64,000 nt of DNA from Alteromonas sp. MMG017. GTDB taxonomy: Bacteria; Pseudomonadota; Gammaproteobacteria; Enterobacterales; Alteromonadaceae. The stretch spans positions 99,158 through 163,157 of the forward strand of contig NZ_JAGJDY010000011.1 of assembly GCF_018100795.1 (NCBI RefSeq). The letters are read 5' to 3'. Below, piece after piece: positions 27,789 to 37,350 of the stretch (its first letter is position 1; every line of letters begins with the position of its first letter). Below the pieces are notes generated by a model. The model worked only from the letters and a program-made list of their open reading frames with translations, ran no database searches and was not told the DNA's origin. Position numbers and translations under genes: made by a program.

Positions 27789-28898
27789 CTATGCGGTTAC
27801 TTTTCCTTTCGCATCATTCACGGCTTTATCTAAGTTCAGAATATCTGCTGTTTCGGCAACCTCTAATGCTTCATCATGCTTTATATGTGATGGTGTAAAG
27901 TCGCCGCTGTCCATATTATTACGCTGCGCCAAAAAACGCTTAACTGTCTCAGCGCAGTATGCTTTTCGACAACACTGAGATAGCAGCATTTCATGGCGTT
28001 CTACACGCTCTCGAATAAACTTCACGACGAGTTTGCGTAACCACTGTAATCCTGCGTCTAAGTCTTGGCGTTTGTGCCACATTACAGACATTGGCAAGCT
28101 TTTAATTTCAACGGGTGTTTCAAATACCGCAAGCTCACCAGAGAAAATTTCCTTCTCAACGACCAGTGATGGCGCAACACAAATCAAGTTACTTTCTTTT
28201 AGCAGCGGCGTGGCGTTGTAGAACTGATTGACCGACATGGCAATACGGCGTTTTAACCCCATGTTAGCTAATACCTGATCGGTAGGGCCGGTAACATCGC
28301 CTGTTACCGACACCAATAGGTGATCTGCGGCAATAAAGTCTTCAAGAGTAAGCTGTGCTTTAGCTAGCGGATGGTCGGGGCGCATCACCACTACCCAACT
28401 AGGATCTAACACGTGCTCGGTACGTATCACAGCATCTGGTTGATGATATTTAGAAAAGGTCAGCTCAGCTTCTGCGTCTTTTAAAACCTTATCAGTGCCT
28501 AAATCGTAACTGGGAATAGCATGAATATTAATGCCAGGCGCTTCATTTTCAATTACCTTGCGAAGCGGCCCCCACACCATGGCAACAATGCTATCGGTGG
28601 CTGATATACGAAAGGTACGCTTGGCCGTAGCAGGGTCAAATTCCGCCGGGCTGACGGCAACTTCAAGTTGCCCTAATGGGCCTTGAATTTGGCTCCATAA
28701 GTTGGTGGCAAACGAGGTAGGTTGGATACCACGGCCATCCTTTACGAATAACTCGTCTTTCCATGCGGTACGCATGCGAGAAAGAGCGTTCGATACAGCT
28801 GGTTGGGTCATCGACAATCTATCAGCAGCTCGGGTAATCGCGCCCTCTGTCATGATGGCATCAAATATCATCAATAAATTTAAATCATGTGGACGCAT
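27789..28898 (-). CDS. LysR-family transcriptional regulator with C-terminal extension, divergent from RND pump
   Basis: 369 residues. The N-terminal helix-turn-helix reads AITRAADRLSMTQPAVSNAL (about residues 16-35). The effector domain covers about 90-295. A further ~70 residues (from about 300), including cysteines in LLSQCCRKAYCAETVKRFL, extend beyond the ~300-residue norm. It is transcribed divergently from a membrane fusion protein and RND transporter, the layout of MexT and mexEF in Pseudomonas, so it is probably their regulator. The effector is unknown. Confidence 0.85.
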   Translation of the reverse strand: MRPHDLNLLMIFDAIMTEGAITRAADRLSMTQPAVSNALSRMRTAWKDELFVKDGRGIQPTSFATNLWSQIQGPLGQLEVAVSPAEFDPATAKRTFRISATDSIVAMVWGPLRKVIENEAPGINIHAIPSYDLGTDKVLKDAEAELTFSKYHQPDAVIRTEHVLDPSWVVVMRPDHPLAKAQLTLEDFIAADHLLVSVTGDVTGPTDQVLANMGLKRRIAMSVNQFYNATPLLKESNLICVAPSLVVEKEIFSGELAVFETPVEIKSLPMSVMWHKRQDLDAGLQWLRKLVVKFIRERVERHEMLLSQCCRKAYCAETVKRFLAQRNNMDSGDFTPSHIKHDEALEVAETADILNLDKAVNDAKGKVTA

Positions 28899-29225
28899 TA
28901 GTCTCTCCGGTTATTCGTAAATTAGTTCGTCGCCTGAGCCCCAGGTTCCAGGCCAAGGTGAGGAAATACGCCTTAAACACGCGGCGAACCCATCGCTTTT
29001 TATCACGTGATTTTATCGCTACACGGCGCGTTTAAGTATTGTCACTACCTTTATTTGCTTCATGTCGTGCTGCCAAATTTCATGTAACACCTTGAGCAAA
29101 ATAGCCTAAATTTCATACTTCTCAATATATATCATTTTATGATGTGTTGCATACGAAAATATAATTATTTTTATTGTATTGCCATGTGCATAATGCACGC
29201 CTTCACATTTTTAGAGACTCTTGCA
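28899..29225. promoter_or_regulatory. Divergent LysR / RND pump intergenic region
   Basis: About 330 bases that should contain both divergent promoters. The segment 28957-29049 has weak inverted arms (GGTGAG...CTTAAAC and GTTTAAG...CACTACC) and a CACGCGGCGAACCCATC stretch that resembles the structured repeat family at 17.4-18 kb and 41.5 kb, so it may be a decayed copy. The downstream part is AT-rich. No small gene is convincing. Confidence 0.4.
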
Positions 29226-30467
29226 ATGACGACTTTAACTCGATTTTTGGCAATTCTAAGCCTAACAGCGCTTGTCGCCGCATGTGGTAGCGACGATACG
29301 GATCCTGGCCAGCAAATGCATGCGAATGCAGGCATTCCTGTAGATGTTGCGCCAGTGGTCTCGCAGCGTTTAACTGAATGGGACAGCTTTACTGGCCGTT
29401 TAGAAGCGCCGCAAACCGTATCGCTTCGCCCACGTGTTTCAGGCTACATTGAATTTGTAGCGTTTGAGGAAGGCGAATATGTAGAGCAGGGCGACACGCT
29501 GTTCCTTATTGATAACCGTGCTTTTAAAGCAGAAGTTGAGCGTTTAACCGCGCAACTTGAAGAAGCAAAAAGCCGTTACGACTTATCTGTGCAAAGCTAC
29601 GACAGAGTCGTAAAGCTTCGTAAAACCCAAGCGGTTTCGCAAGAAGTGCTAGATGAGCGATTAGCGGGTAAGAATCAAGCTTTTGCTAGCATTAACCAAA
29701 CAAAAGCGGCGTTAGACGTTGCCCGCTTGAACCGCGGTTTTGCTCGTGTTGAAGCGCCTATTTCTGGCCGTGTTTCTCGCGCAAACATCACTGAAGGTAA
29801 CTATGTAACGGCAGGGCAGTCAGAGCTGACTAGCATCGTGTCTACTCATCAGCTTTACGCTTACTTCGATATTGATGAGCAAACGTACCTAAATTACGTA
29901 AGCAGTGATGATAAAGCCGACTCAGCGGTTAACGACCAAGCCGTGGCTATGCGTCTTGCCAATGAGCAAGATTACGGCCATTGGGGACAAATCGACTTCG
30001 TAGATAACCAAGTTAACGGCAATACTGGCACCCTGCGTGTTCGCGCAGTTTTCAACAATGAAAATGGTCGTTTAATGCCGGGTTTATTTACTCACTTGAA
30101 ACTAGCTGGAGATACCAACGAACAAGGTATCTTAATTAAAGACAAAGCGATTGGCACCGACCTAAACAACAAATTTGTGTTGGTGGTAAACAGCGAAAAC
30201 AAAGTGGAATACCGCGCCGTTACCTTGGGTGACAAAGTAGGCAGTATGCGCATTATTAAAAGTGGCTTAGTGGCTGGCGACACCATTGTAGTAGATGGTC
30301 TTCAGCGCGTACGTCCAGGTGCTGTTGTTGCGCCGAACCAAGTTGATATGGGTGATAAAGAAGCACTAGCAAGCCTGCAAAACTGGCAGTCTCGTGTAGA
30401 TAACGTAACAAATTTGGCTAACCTAGACGCTCTTACAAATAGCGTAGCTGGTACTGGAATTAATTAA
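29226..30467 (+). CDS. RND efflux periplasmic adaptor (membrane fusion lipoprotein)
   Basis: 413 residues. A lipoprotein signal ends in LTALVAACGS (lipobox LVAAC), giving an acylated periplasmic adaptor. The barrel-sandwich segment SLRPRVSGYIEFVAFEEGEY, a helical hairpin (about 100-165) and the second half-motif FARVEAPISGRVSRANITEG are typical of the HlyD/AcrA (MexE-like) family. Upstream in-frame codons to 29139 exist, but the ATG at 29226 places the lipoprotein signal at the N-terminus. Its stop overlaps the RND gene start (TAATG). Confidence 0.92.
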   Translation: MTTLTRFLAILSLTALVAACGSDDTDPGQQMHANAGIPVDVAPVVSQRLTEWDSFTGRLEAPQTVSLRPRVSGYIEFVAFEEGEYVEQGDTLFLIDNRAFKAEVERLTAQLEEAKSRYDLSVQSYDRVVKLRKTQAVSQEVLDERLAGKNQAFASINQTKAALDVARLNRGFARVEAPISGRVSRANITEGNYVTAGQSELTSIVSTHQLYAYFDIDEQTYLNYVSSDDKADSAVNDQAVAMRLANEQDYGHWGQIDFVDNQVNGNTGTLRVRAVFNNENGRLMPGLFTHLKLAGDTNEQGILIKDKAIGTDLNNKFVLVVNSENKVEYRAVTLGDKVGSMRIIKSGLVAGDTIVVDGLQRVRPGAVVAPNQVDMGDKEALASLQNWQSRVDNVTNLANLDALTNSVAGTGIN

Positions 30468-33400
30468 TGAATTTCTCGCAATTTTTCATTCGCCGCCCTA
30501 TTTTTGCAGGTGTTCTAAGCCTGCTCATTTTCATTGGTGGCGCCATCGCTGTTTGGCAGCTTCCTATAACAGAATACCCAGAAGTGGTGCCGCCTACGGT
30601 AGTGGTAACGGCTAACTATCCTGGTGCTAACCCCAAAGTTATTGCCGAAACCGTGGCTACGCCATTAGAGCAAGAGATTAATGGCGTGGAAGACATGATT
30701 TATATGTCATCTCAAGCTACGTCAGATGGCCGTATGACCCTGACTATTACGTTCGCTATTGGTACCGATCCTGATGATGCTACTACGCTGGTTCAAAACC
30801 GTGTTAACCGCGCCACACCGCGATTGCCACAGGAAGTACAGCGCTTAGGAATTGTAACCGAGAAGTCATCGCCTAACTTGACCATGGTAGTGCATTTAAC
30901 TTCACCTGATAAACGTTACGACATGCTTTATTTGTCGAACTATGCCGACCAGTTTGTAAAAGATGAGCTCGCGCGTGTTGAAGGGGTAGGGCAAGTTCGT
31001 TTGTTCGGTGCTGGTGAATACAGCATGCGTGTATGGCTAGATCCAAACAAGTTAGCTTCACTGCAAATGAACCCTGGCGATGTGGTTACGGCTATTTCTG
31101 AGCAAAACCAACAAGCAGCGGCCGGTAGCCTTGGTGCACAGCCTACGGGTACCAGTGAGTTTCAATTGCTGATTAACGTGCGTGGTCGCCTTGAAGATGA
31201 AAGTGAATTTGAAAACATCATCGTTAAAACGGGCGATGATGGCCAAATTACCCGTTTAAAAGACGTAGCCCGAATTGAGTTAGGTGCCGATTATTACACC
31301 TTGCGTTCATTGCTAAATAACAATCCGGCAGCTGCATTACCTATATTTCAGGCTCCCGGCTCTAACGCTATTCAAATCTCTGACGACGTGCGTGCTCGCA
31401 TGGCAGAGCTTGAAAAGATGTTTCCAGAAGGGTTGGAATACGACATTGTTTACGATCCTACCGTATTCGTACGTGGTTCAATTGAAGCGGTGGTTAATAC
31501 GTTATTCGAAGCTGTGCTATTGGTTGTATTAGTAGTAGTTCTGTTTTTACAAACCTGGCGCGCGTCTATTATTCCTTTAGTGGCTGTGCCTATTTCATTG
31601 GTAGGTACCTTTGCGTTTATGCAAATGATGGGCTTCTCGTTAAATGCACTATCGTTGTTTGGCTTGGTACTGGCTATCGGTATTGTGGTTGATGACGCCA
31701 TTGTGGTGGTGGAAAACGTAGAGCGAAATATTGCCGACGGTAAAGCGCCATTCGATGCTACCGTTCAAGCCATGAAAGAAGTCACTGGCCCTATTATTGC
31801 CACGACCTTGGTATTGGCTGCGGTATTCATCCCTACTGCCTTTATGAGCGGTTTAACCGGTCAGTTTTATAAGCAGTTTGCGTTAACCATTACTATTTCT
31901 ACCTTTATCTCGGCGATTAACTCATTAACGTTAAGCCCGGCATTATCGGCCTTGTTATTGAAGCCTCATGGGCAATCGAAAGATTGGCTAAGCCGAAGTA
32001 TGGATAAAGTATTTGGCCGCTTTGTATTTACGCCATTTAATAAAATGTTCGATCGCGGTGCGAAAAAATACACTGGTGCTGTAGGCGGGCTTATTCGCAA
32101 AAGCGGTGTGGTAGTGGTGCTTTATGCTGGTTTATTAGGGTTAACCTACTTCCAGTTTGCGAACACACCAACCGGTTATGTACCGCCTCAAGATAAGCAG
32201 TACCTTATTGCATTTGCACAGCTTCCTAATGCGTCGTCGTTAGATAGAACCGAGGAAGTTGTACGTGAAATGTCGCGTATTGCAATGGAACACCCAGGTG
32301 TATCTGATGCAGTGGCATTTCCAGGGTTGAACATAAACGGCTTCACCAACAGCCCAAGTTCGGGTGTGTTGTTTACGCCGCTTAAACCGTTCAATGAGCG
32401 TCAAAGCCCAGAGTTATCAGCCGGTGCTATTGCTATGCAATTGAACCAGCAATTTGGCTCTATTAAAGGTGCTTATGTGGCTATCTTCCCGCCACCACCG
32501 GTAATGGGTCTTGGCACCATCGGTGGTTTCAGGCTACAAGTGCAAGACAGAGGAAACTTAGGTTTTGCTGAACTTGAAAAAGTAACCCAAGAAGTGATTG
32601 GCAAAGCGTGGGCGCACCCTGCTTTAACCGGTAACTTCACTAGCTTTACGGTTAACGTACCTCAGTTAAATGTGGATGTAGATCGCGAGAAAGCCGTTAG
32701 CCAAGGGGTAAACATAGGCACCCTGTTTGACACCATGCAGGCGTATTTGGGCTCGGTGTATGTGAACGACTTCAACTTGTTCGGTAGAACCTATCAAGTA
32801 AATGTTCAGGCCGATGCTCAGTACCGTCAAGATGTTGAAAACATCACCCAGTTTAAAGTGCGAAACGATAAAGGCGATATGATCCCGCTAGGTTCATTCC
32901 TAAATATTGAGCACAGCGCAGGGCCAGACCGAGTGATGCATTACAACGGCTATGTCACCGCTGAAGTTAATGGCTCTCCGGCGCCGGGCTACAGTTCTGA
33001 TCAAGCCAAAGCAGCAATAGAGCAAATTCTTGATGAAACCCTGCCATTAGGTATGACCTACGAATGGACCGAGCTAACTTATCAGCAAATATTGGCAGGC
33101 AACGCCTCGGCCTTTATCTTCCCGCTGGTGGTTCTGTTAGTGTTCTTAGTCTTGGCAGCGCAGTATGAAAGTTTACGCTTACCACTGGCCATTATATTGA
33201 TCGTACCCATGACCTTGCTGAGCGCATTAATTGGTGTGGTGATATATGGCGGTGACAACAACATATTTACCCAAATTGGCTTAATTGTGTTGGTGGGGCT
33301 AGCCACTAAAAACGCCATTCTTATTGTGGAATTTGCCAAAGAGCTACAAGACAACGGCATGGATGCGCTATCCGCCATTAAAGAGGCCAGTAAGTTGCGT

Positions 33401-33589
33401 CTTCGCCCAATCCTAATGACGTCTATAGCCTTCATTATGGGTGTGTTGCCTATGGTGCTTTCCACAGGCGCGGGTGCAGAAATGCGCCAAGCCATGGGGG
33501 TTGCAGTATTCTCAGGCATGATTGGCGTAACCGTGTTTGGCTTAATTCTTACTCCTGTATTTTACTATTTGTTGAAACGTAACGGTTAA
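30467..33589 (+). CDS. RND multidrug efflux transporter, HAE1 (AcrB/MexF) family
   Basis: 1040-residue proton-driven inner-membrane pump with 12 membrane segments in two repeats. N-terminus MNFSQFFIRRPIFAGVLSLL and the TM4 proton-relay motif GIVVDDAIVVVENVERN (paired aspartates) are present, as is the TM10 region GLATKNAILIVEFAKELQD with its lysine. The periplasmic docking and pore domains are of normal size. Sequence features are closest to the MexF branch. No outer-membrane channel gene follows, so it must borrow a TolC-like protein from elsewhere. Ends before a terminator. Confidence 0.95.
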   Translation: MNFSQFFIRRPIFAGVLSLLIFIGGAIAVWQLPITEYPEVVPPTVVVTANYPGANPKVIAETVATPLEQEINGVEDMIYMSSQATSDGRMTLTITFAIGTDPDDATTLVQNRVNRATPRLPQEVQRLGIVTEKSSPNLTMVVHLTSPDKRYDMLYLSNYADQFVKDELARVEGVGQVRLFGAGEYSMRVWLDPNKLASLQMNPGDVVTAISEQNQQAAAGSLGAQPTGTSEFQLLINVRGRLEDESEFENIIVKTGDDGQITRLKDVARIELGADYYTLRSLLNNNPAAALPIFQAPGSNAIQISDDVRARMAELEKMFPEGLEYDIVYDPTVFVRGSIEAVVNTLFEAVLLVVLVVVLFLQTWRASIIPLVAVPISLVGTFAFMQMMGFSLNALSLFGLVLAIGIVVDDAIVVVENVERNIADGKAPFDATVQAMKEVTGPIIATTLVLAAVFIPTAFMSGLTGQFYKQFALTITISTFISAINSLTLSPALSALLLKPHGQSKDWLSRSMDKVFGRFVFTPFNKMFDRGAKKYTGAVGGLIRKSGVVVVLYAGLLGLTYFQFANTPTGYVPPQDKQYLIAFAQLPNASSLDRTEEVVREMSRIAMEHPGVSDAVAFPGLNINGFTNSPSSGVLFTPLKPFNERQSPELSAGAIAMQLNQQFGSIKGAYVAIFPPPPVMGLGTIGGFRLQVQDRGNLGFAELEKVTQEVIGKAWAHPALTGNFTSFTVNVPQLNVDVDREKAVSQGVNIGTLFDTMQAYLGSVYVNDFNLFGRTYQVNVQADAQYRQDVENITQFKVRNDKGDMIPLGSFLNIEHSAGPDRVMHYNGYVTAEVNGSPAPGYSSDQAKAAIEQILDETLPLGMTYEWTELTYQQILAGNASAFIFPLVVLLVFLVLAAQYESLRLPLAIILIVPMTLLSALIGVVIYGGDNNIFTQIGLIVLVGLATKNAILIVEFAKELQDNGMDALSAIKEASKLRLRPILMTSIAFIMGVLPMVLSTGAGAEMRQAMGVAVFSGMIGVTVFGLILTPVFYYLLKRNG

Positions 33590-33640
33590 CTCTCCCGTTT
33601 ACCCAAGCGTTGCCTCCTCCTCGTACTTTGGAGGCACTTT

Positions 33641-33668
33641 AGGCCACTTATTTAAGTGGCCTTTTTTT
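33641..33668 (+). terminator. Rho-independent terminator after the RND operon
   Basis: AGGCCACTTA / TAAGTGGCCT stem followed by a T run, about 50 bases after the transporter stop. Confidence 0.85.
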
Positions 33669-33758
33669 ATGGTAGGCGCTGGGGGAGAAGGGCGCAGTGG
33701 CGCAAACCTATTGCGCTCTGCTTTTTGGTAGCAGACTATTGATAGCAAAATGCATTTG

Positions 33759-33778
33759 TACTGTATATTTATACATGA
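33759..33778. promoter_or_regulatory. LexA (SOS) box upstream of the radical SAM gene
   Basis: TACTGTATATTTATACATGA matches the E. coli LexA consensus TACTG(TA)5CAGTA at 17 of 20 positions, with an intact left CTGT half and ACAT in place of ACAG on the right. A TTGATA at 33739-33744 could be a -35, with the box overlapping a TATATT -10. It lies 114 bases upstream of the DNA-metabolism gene pair, suggesting damage-inducible expression. Confidence 0.65.
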
Positions 33779-33891
33779 TATAACGTTTTTATATTCTGAA
33801 AACGCTATTGTCGATACACACGTCTTTTTTCATCAGTGATTACTGAACCCACTGACGCTGTGTATTTGCTAAGAGAAAGTACAAATCTGCG

Positions 33892-35133
33892 ATGCATGAC
33901 AAACTGATTCAAAAACTCGAAATCCTCTCAGATGCAGCCAAGTATGACGCTTCATGTGCAAGCGGTTCTGCAGGTAAACGAAAGGCTGGCAAAACCGATA
34001 AAACGGGCATAGGCTCTCTTACCGGTGGTACAGGTATATGTCACAGTTTTACCCCTGATGGGCGCTGCGTCTCTTTGTTAAAGATACTCATGACGAACTA
34101 CTGTATTTACGACTGTCACTATTGCATCAATAGAGTATCGAGTAGTGTTCAACGTGCCCGTTTCACTGTGAAAGAAACCGTAGATCTAACACTGAATTTT
34201 TATAAGCGTAACTATATCGAAGGCTTATTTCTTAGTTCAGGCATTGTGGGTTCCCCAGACCTTACAATGGAAAGCATGGTGCGTATTGCCAAATCTTTAC
34301 GCCTCGATCACGGGTTTAAGGGGTATATCCACCTTAAGACAATTCCCAATGCCTCGCCCGAACTGCAGGCCGAAGCGGGCTTATACGCCGACAGGCTAAG
34401 CATTAATGTAGAAATGCCGACCCAACCTTCTTTAAACAAGTACGCACCAGAAAAAGATTTAGGCGCTATTCATAGCGCAATGGATACGCTGAAAGACAAA
34501 ATTGCTGAGCATAAAGTAGATAAAACGCATACAGGTAAACGTCCTCCTCGCTTTGCCCCAGGTGGGCAGTCTACTCAAATGATCATAGGAGCCGATGGTT
34601 CTAATGATAAAGTTATCTTAGGCACGAGCGTAAAACTTTATAGTAAACAAAAGCTACGCCGCGTTTACTACTCAGCATTCTCGCCAATACCAGATGCGTC
34701 TGAGGTTTTACCGCTAAAGCCAGCGCCTTTAATTCGAGAGCATCGCCTTTATCAAGCTGATTGGCTTTTGCGTTTTTATGGATTCAAGCTTGATGAAATA
34801 TTGCACGATGACATGCTAGATATGGATCATGATCCTAAACTTGCCTGGGCACTACGCAATCGTCATGTGTTTCCAATCGATTTAAATAAAGCCGACAAAC
34901 TGATGTTGCTACGGGTACCTGGCCTTGGTGCTCGCACCGTACAAAAAATTCTGACTATTCGTCGTTATGCAAAGCTTAGCTGGATGGATCTTACTAAAAT
35001 GCGCCTGCCTCTACAAAAGCTGAAACCTTTTATTAGCGTAAGCGACTACTCGCCAAATATTCATTTACTCGATAGCAATAACTTTGAGTTGCAATTCAAA
35101 CAGCCAAAGCAGTTCGAGCTATTTAGTGCCTAA
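33892..35133 (+). CDS. Radical SAM protein, putative DNA modification/repair (TIGR03916-like)
   Basis: 413 residues. The radical SAM cluster motif CxxxCxxC is at residues 71-78 (NYCIYDCHYCINR), within a TIM-barrel domain. A C-terminal helix-hairpin-helix DNA-binding element is visible in LNKADKLMLLRVPGLGARTV. The family is predicted, not proven, to act in DNA repair or modification and is regularly paired with the gene that follows here. Neighbour 28 bases downstream on the same strand, likely an operon. A LexA-like box lies upstream. Confidence 0.88.
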   Translation: MHDKLIQKLEILSDAAKYDASCASGSAGKRKAGKTDKTGIGSLTGGTGICHSFTPDGRCVSLLKILMTNYCIYDCHYCINRVSSSVQRARFTVKETVDLTLNFYKRNYIEGLFLSSGIVGSPDLTMESMVRIAKSLRLDHGFKGYIHLKTIPNASPELQAEAGLYADRLSINVEMPTQPSLNKYAPEKDLGAIHSAMDTLKDKIAEHKVDKTHTGKRPPRFAPGGQSTQMIIGADGSNDKVILGTSVKLYSKQKLRRVYYSAFSPIPDASEVLPLKPAPLIREHRLYQADWLLRFYGFKLDEILHDDMLDMDHDPKLAWALRNRHVFPIDLNKADKLMLLRVPGLGARTVQKILTIRRYAKLSWMDLTKMRLPLQKLKPFISVSDYSPNIHLLDSNNFELQFKQPKQFELFSA

Positions 35134-35161
35134 TTGAATTAGGATTAGCAGTAAGAATAAG

Positions 35162-35956
35162 ATGAAAACAATCACCATCACTTCAGTGCCAGGATACGAA
35201 GAGTGGCGCACAGCATCAAGAGAATGCTTGGCGCTATCTATCCCCCCTGAAAACATTATTTGGCAAACTTCAGAGTCTATACAAGACGACTTGTTTGGCG
35301 GCGGGGAACAACTTATAACAGCCAGTAAGTCAAAAGCGAAACACACCATTCCCAAGTCAGTCTTAACGCTTATCAAATATGCGCTGTGTCACCAAGATGC
35401 TAGCCGCTTCGCATTGTGTTATCGGGTGTTATGGCGTGTTATTTTCGAAAACAAAAATCTTATTCAGTTAAAAACTGATGAAGATGTCATGCAACTTATT
35501 ACGTTAGCCAAAGCAGTAAAACGCGATGCGTATAAAATAAGTGCTTTTTTGAGATTTCGAGAAGTTAATCATGACGGACAAGAGCACTTTATCGCTTGGT
35601 ATGAACCGGAACATTTTAGCTTAGAGATTAAACTCGACTTCTTCCAAACTCGCTTTAAAAATATGCGGTGGTCTATTTTGACGCCTTACCGGGCTGCCCA
35701 TTGGGATACTGAAAAGCTAGTTTTAGAAGACAACCCCGATCCTAGCGTGTTCCCTGATGACGACCGTATCGAAAAATATTGGCTCACTTATTACGCTAAT
35801 ATTTTTAATCCCGCCCGCATCAAAAAGAGTGCGATGTTAAGCTCAATGCCCAAAAAGTACTGGAAGAATATGCCTGAAACAGCATTGATTGACGATATGA
35901 TTCGAAATTCGGATGCAAGAGCGCGCAAAATGATAATTGATGGGAATAAACGCTAA
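35162..35956 (+). CDS. DNA metabolism protein of the TIGR03915 / DUF4130 type
   Basis: 264 residues, soluble. It resembles the domain that in many bacteria is fused to a UdgX-like uracil-DNA glycosylase and encoded beside the TIGR03916 radical SAM protein. Typical segments: SIQDDLFGGGEQLITA near residue 40, VMQLITLAKAVKRDAYKISA, FLRFREVNHDGQEHFIAWYEP, and the C-terminal YWKNMPETALIDDMIRNSDA. The protein ends there, so the glycosylase domain is absent and none is encoded next to it. Function unknown; context suggests DNA repair. Confidence 0.82.
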   Translation: MKTITITSVPGYEEWRTASRECLALSIPPENIIWQTSESIQDDLFGGGEQLITASKSKAKHTIPKSVLTLIKYALCHQDASRFALCYRVLWRVIFENKNLIQLKTDEDVMQLITLAKAVKRDAYKISAFLRFREVNHDGQEHFIAWYEPEHFSLEIKLDFFQTRFKNMRWSILTPYRAAHWDTEKLVLEDNPDPSVFPDDDRIEKYWLTYYANIFNPARIKKSAMLSSMPKKYWKNMPETALIDDMIRNSDARARKMIIDGNKR

Positions 35957-36098
35957 TACATTTCTTCAGCCTCTTTGCGGCCACATTTGGTCATTATGTA
36001 TCGTTAAGTATCAATAATTTTGGCTTTTTTCCTCCCTAAATTCGACTCCAACAGAACGTAAGCTAGCACTATCAACAATAAAAACTGGAACGAGAGTT

Positions 36099-36809
36099 AT
36101 GAAGATAGGTGCAGCAGTGGTAGTGGCATTAGGCATGGTGAGTGCGCTTGGCATATTGGGTCAACAGGTGTCTTCGGCGCTAAACGACATGCAAACGTGG
36201 GACAGGGTAGTTACCGTTAAAGGGTTGTCAGAACGAGAATACGTGGCAGATCGCGTAATTTGGCCTATTCAATTTGTTGATGCAGGCAATGATTTACCCG
36301 CGCTGTACAATCAGATAGAAACGAACAGCATGAAAGTGTCTAATTTCTTACAGAGCAAGGGTATTGCCAAAGAGGGTATTACCATTGGTAAGCCAGAGAT
36401 TACCGATAAACTAGCTCAGCAATATGGCGGCACAGAAAAAGCGCCATTTCGTTACACCGCAGTGCAAACCATTACCGTGTTTTCAAACGAGGTCGAAAAA
36501 GTACGCGTAGTCATGAGCCAGATAGGTAGCTTATTGAAGTCTGGTGTTGTGCTAACCAATCAACACTATCAGGCACAGCCCGACTATGTATTTACGCGTT
36601 TAAATGAAGTAAAACCGGCAATGATTGAGGAAGCCACTGTTAATGCCAGAGAGGTTGCTGAAAAGTTCGCGCAAGACTCAAAAAGTACGTTAGGGAAAAT
36701 AAAACGGGCTAATCAGGGGCGGTTTTCTATCTCTAGTAGAGACCATCATCACCCACATATCAAGCAGGTACGGGTAGTTTCGACTATTGACTATACACTG
36801 GTAGATTAA
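36099..36809 (+). CDS. SIMPL (DUF541) domain periplasmic protein
   Basis: 236 residues. An N-terminal signal or anchor segment (KIGAAVVVALGMVSALGILG) precedes the SIMPL domain, recognisable from VVTVKGLSEREYVADRVIWP and the C-terminal RVVSTIDYTLVD. SIMPL proteins such as E. coli YggE have been linked to oxidative stress, but their biochemical role is unclear. The ribosome-binding site GAACGAGAG precedes the ATG. No obvious operon partner. Confidence 0.82.
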   Translation: MKIGAAVVVALGMVSALGILGQQVSSALNDMQTWDRVVTVKGLSEREYVADRVIWPIQFVDAGNDLPALYNQIETNSMKVSNFLQSKGIAKEGITIGKPEITDKLAQQYGGTEKAPFRYTAVQTITVFSNEVEKVRVVMSQIGSLLKSGVVLTNQHYQAQPDYVFTRLNEVKPAMIEEATVNAREVAEKFAQDSKSTLGKIKRANQGRFSISSRDHHHPHIKQVRVVSTIDYTLVD

Positions 36810-36989
36810 TACTGGTGTATTATTACAGAGTTGCTATTTTGGTGAGTTTGCCCAAAATATACTGGAGTAATGTAAAAGCTATCTTAAATTACGTGGCCAG
36901 CTTAGGTTGCCAATAACAATGCGTTAGTGGCATTAAGAGGGTGTTTTTAATTTAACGAAACGCGTGTTAGCAAGCGCATACAGGTAAAC

Positions 36990-37292
36990 ATGACAGACCA
37001 AACACCGCCAGCACAGCAATTGGAGTTCTTTGAAATTCCAAGTCCCTGTATTGGTGTTTGTGAGTCTGGAGTGCGAGGGTATTGCAAAGGATGTTACCGC
37101 AGCCGAGAAGAGCGGCTGTATTGGCTTAAGATTGATGATGGAACTCGCCGAAAGATAATTGGGGCATGTCAGCGAAGAAAGCAAGCGGCGCTAAGTAGAG
37201 CCCGTCGCCAAAATGAAAAACCAATAGAAGTACGAGAGCCTAGTCAAATAAGTATGTTTGATGTGCCTCCCGAGACAATTGATAAAGCATAA
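36990..37292 (+). CDS. DUF1289 family small cysteine protein
   Basis: 100 residues. The DUF1289 signature SPCIGVCESGVRGYCKGCYR with four cysteines (likely zinc-binding), followed by the conserved SREERLYWLKIDD, is clear. The function of this widespread family is unknown. A small hairpin GTGAGG-CTTA-CCTCAC follows the stop at 37296-37311, then the HDOD gene. Confidence 0.88.
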   Translation: MTDQTPPAQQLEFFEIPSPCIGVCESGVRGYCKGCYRSREERLYWLKIDDGTRRKIIGACQRRKQAALSRARRQNEKPIEVREPSQISMFDVPPETIDKA

Positions 37293-37350
37293 ACAGTGAG
37301 GCTTACCTCACCATAGCTGTTAATGCAGATGATAAAAGTGGAACCTTTGC

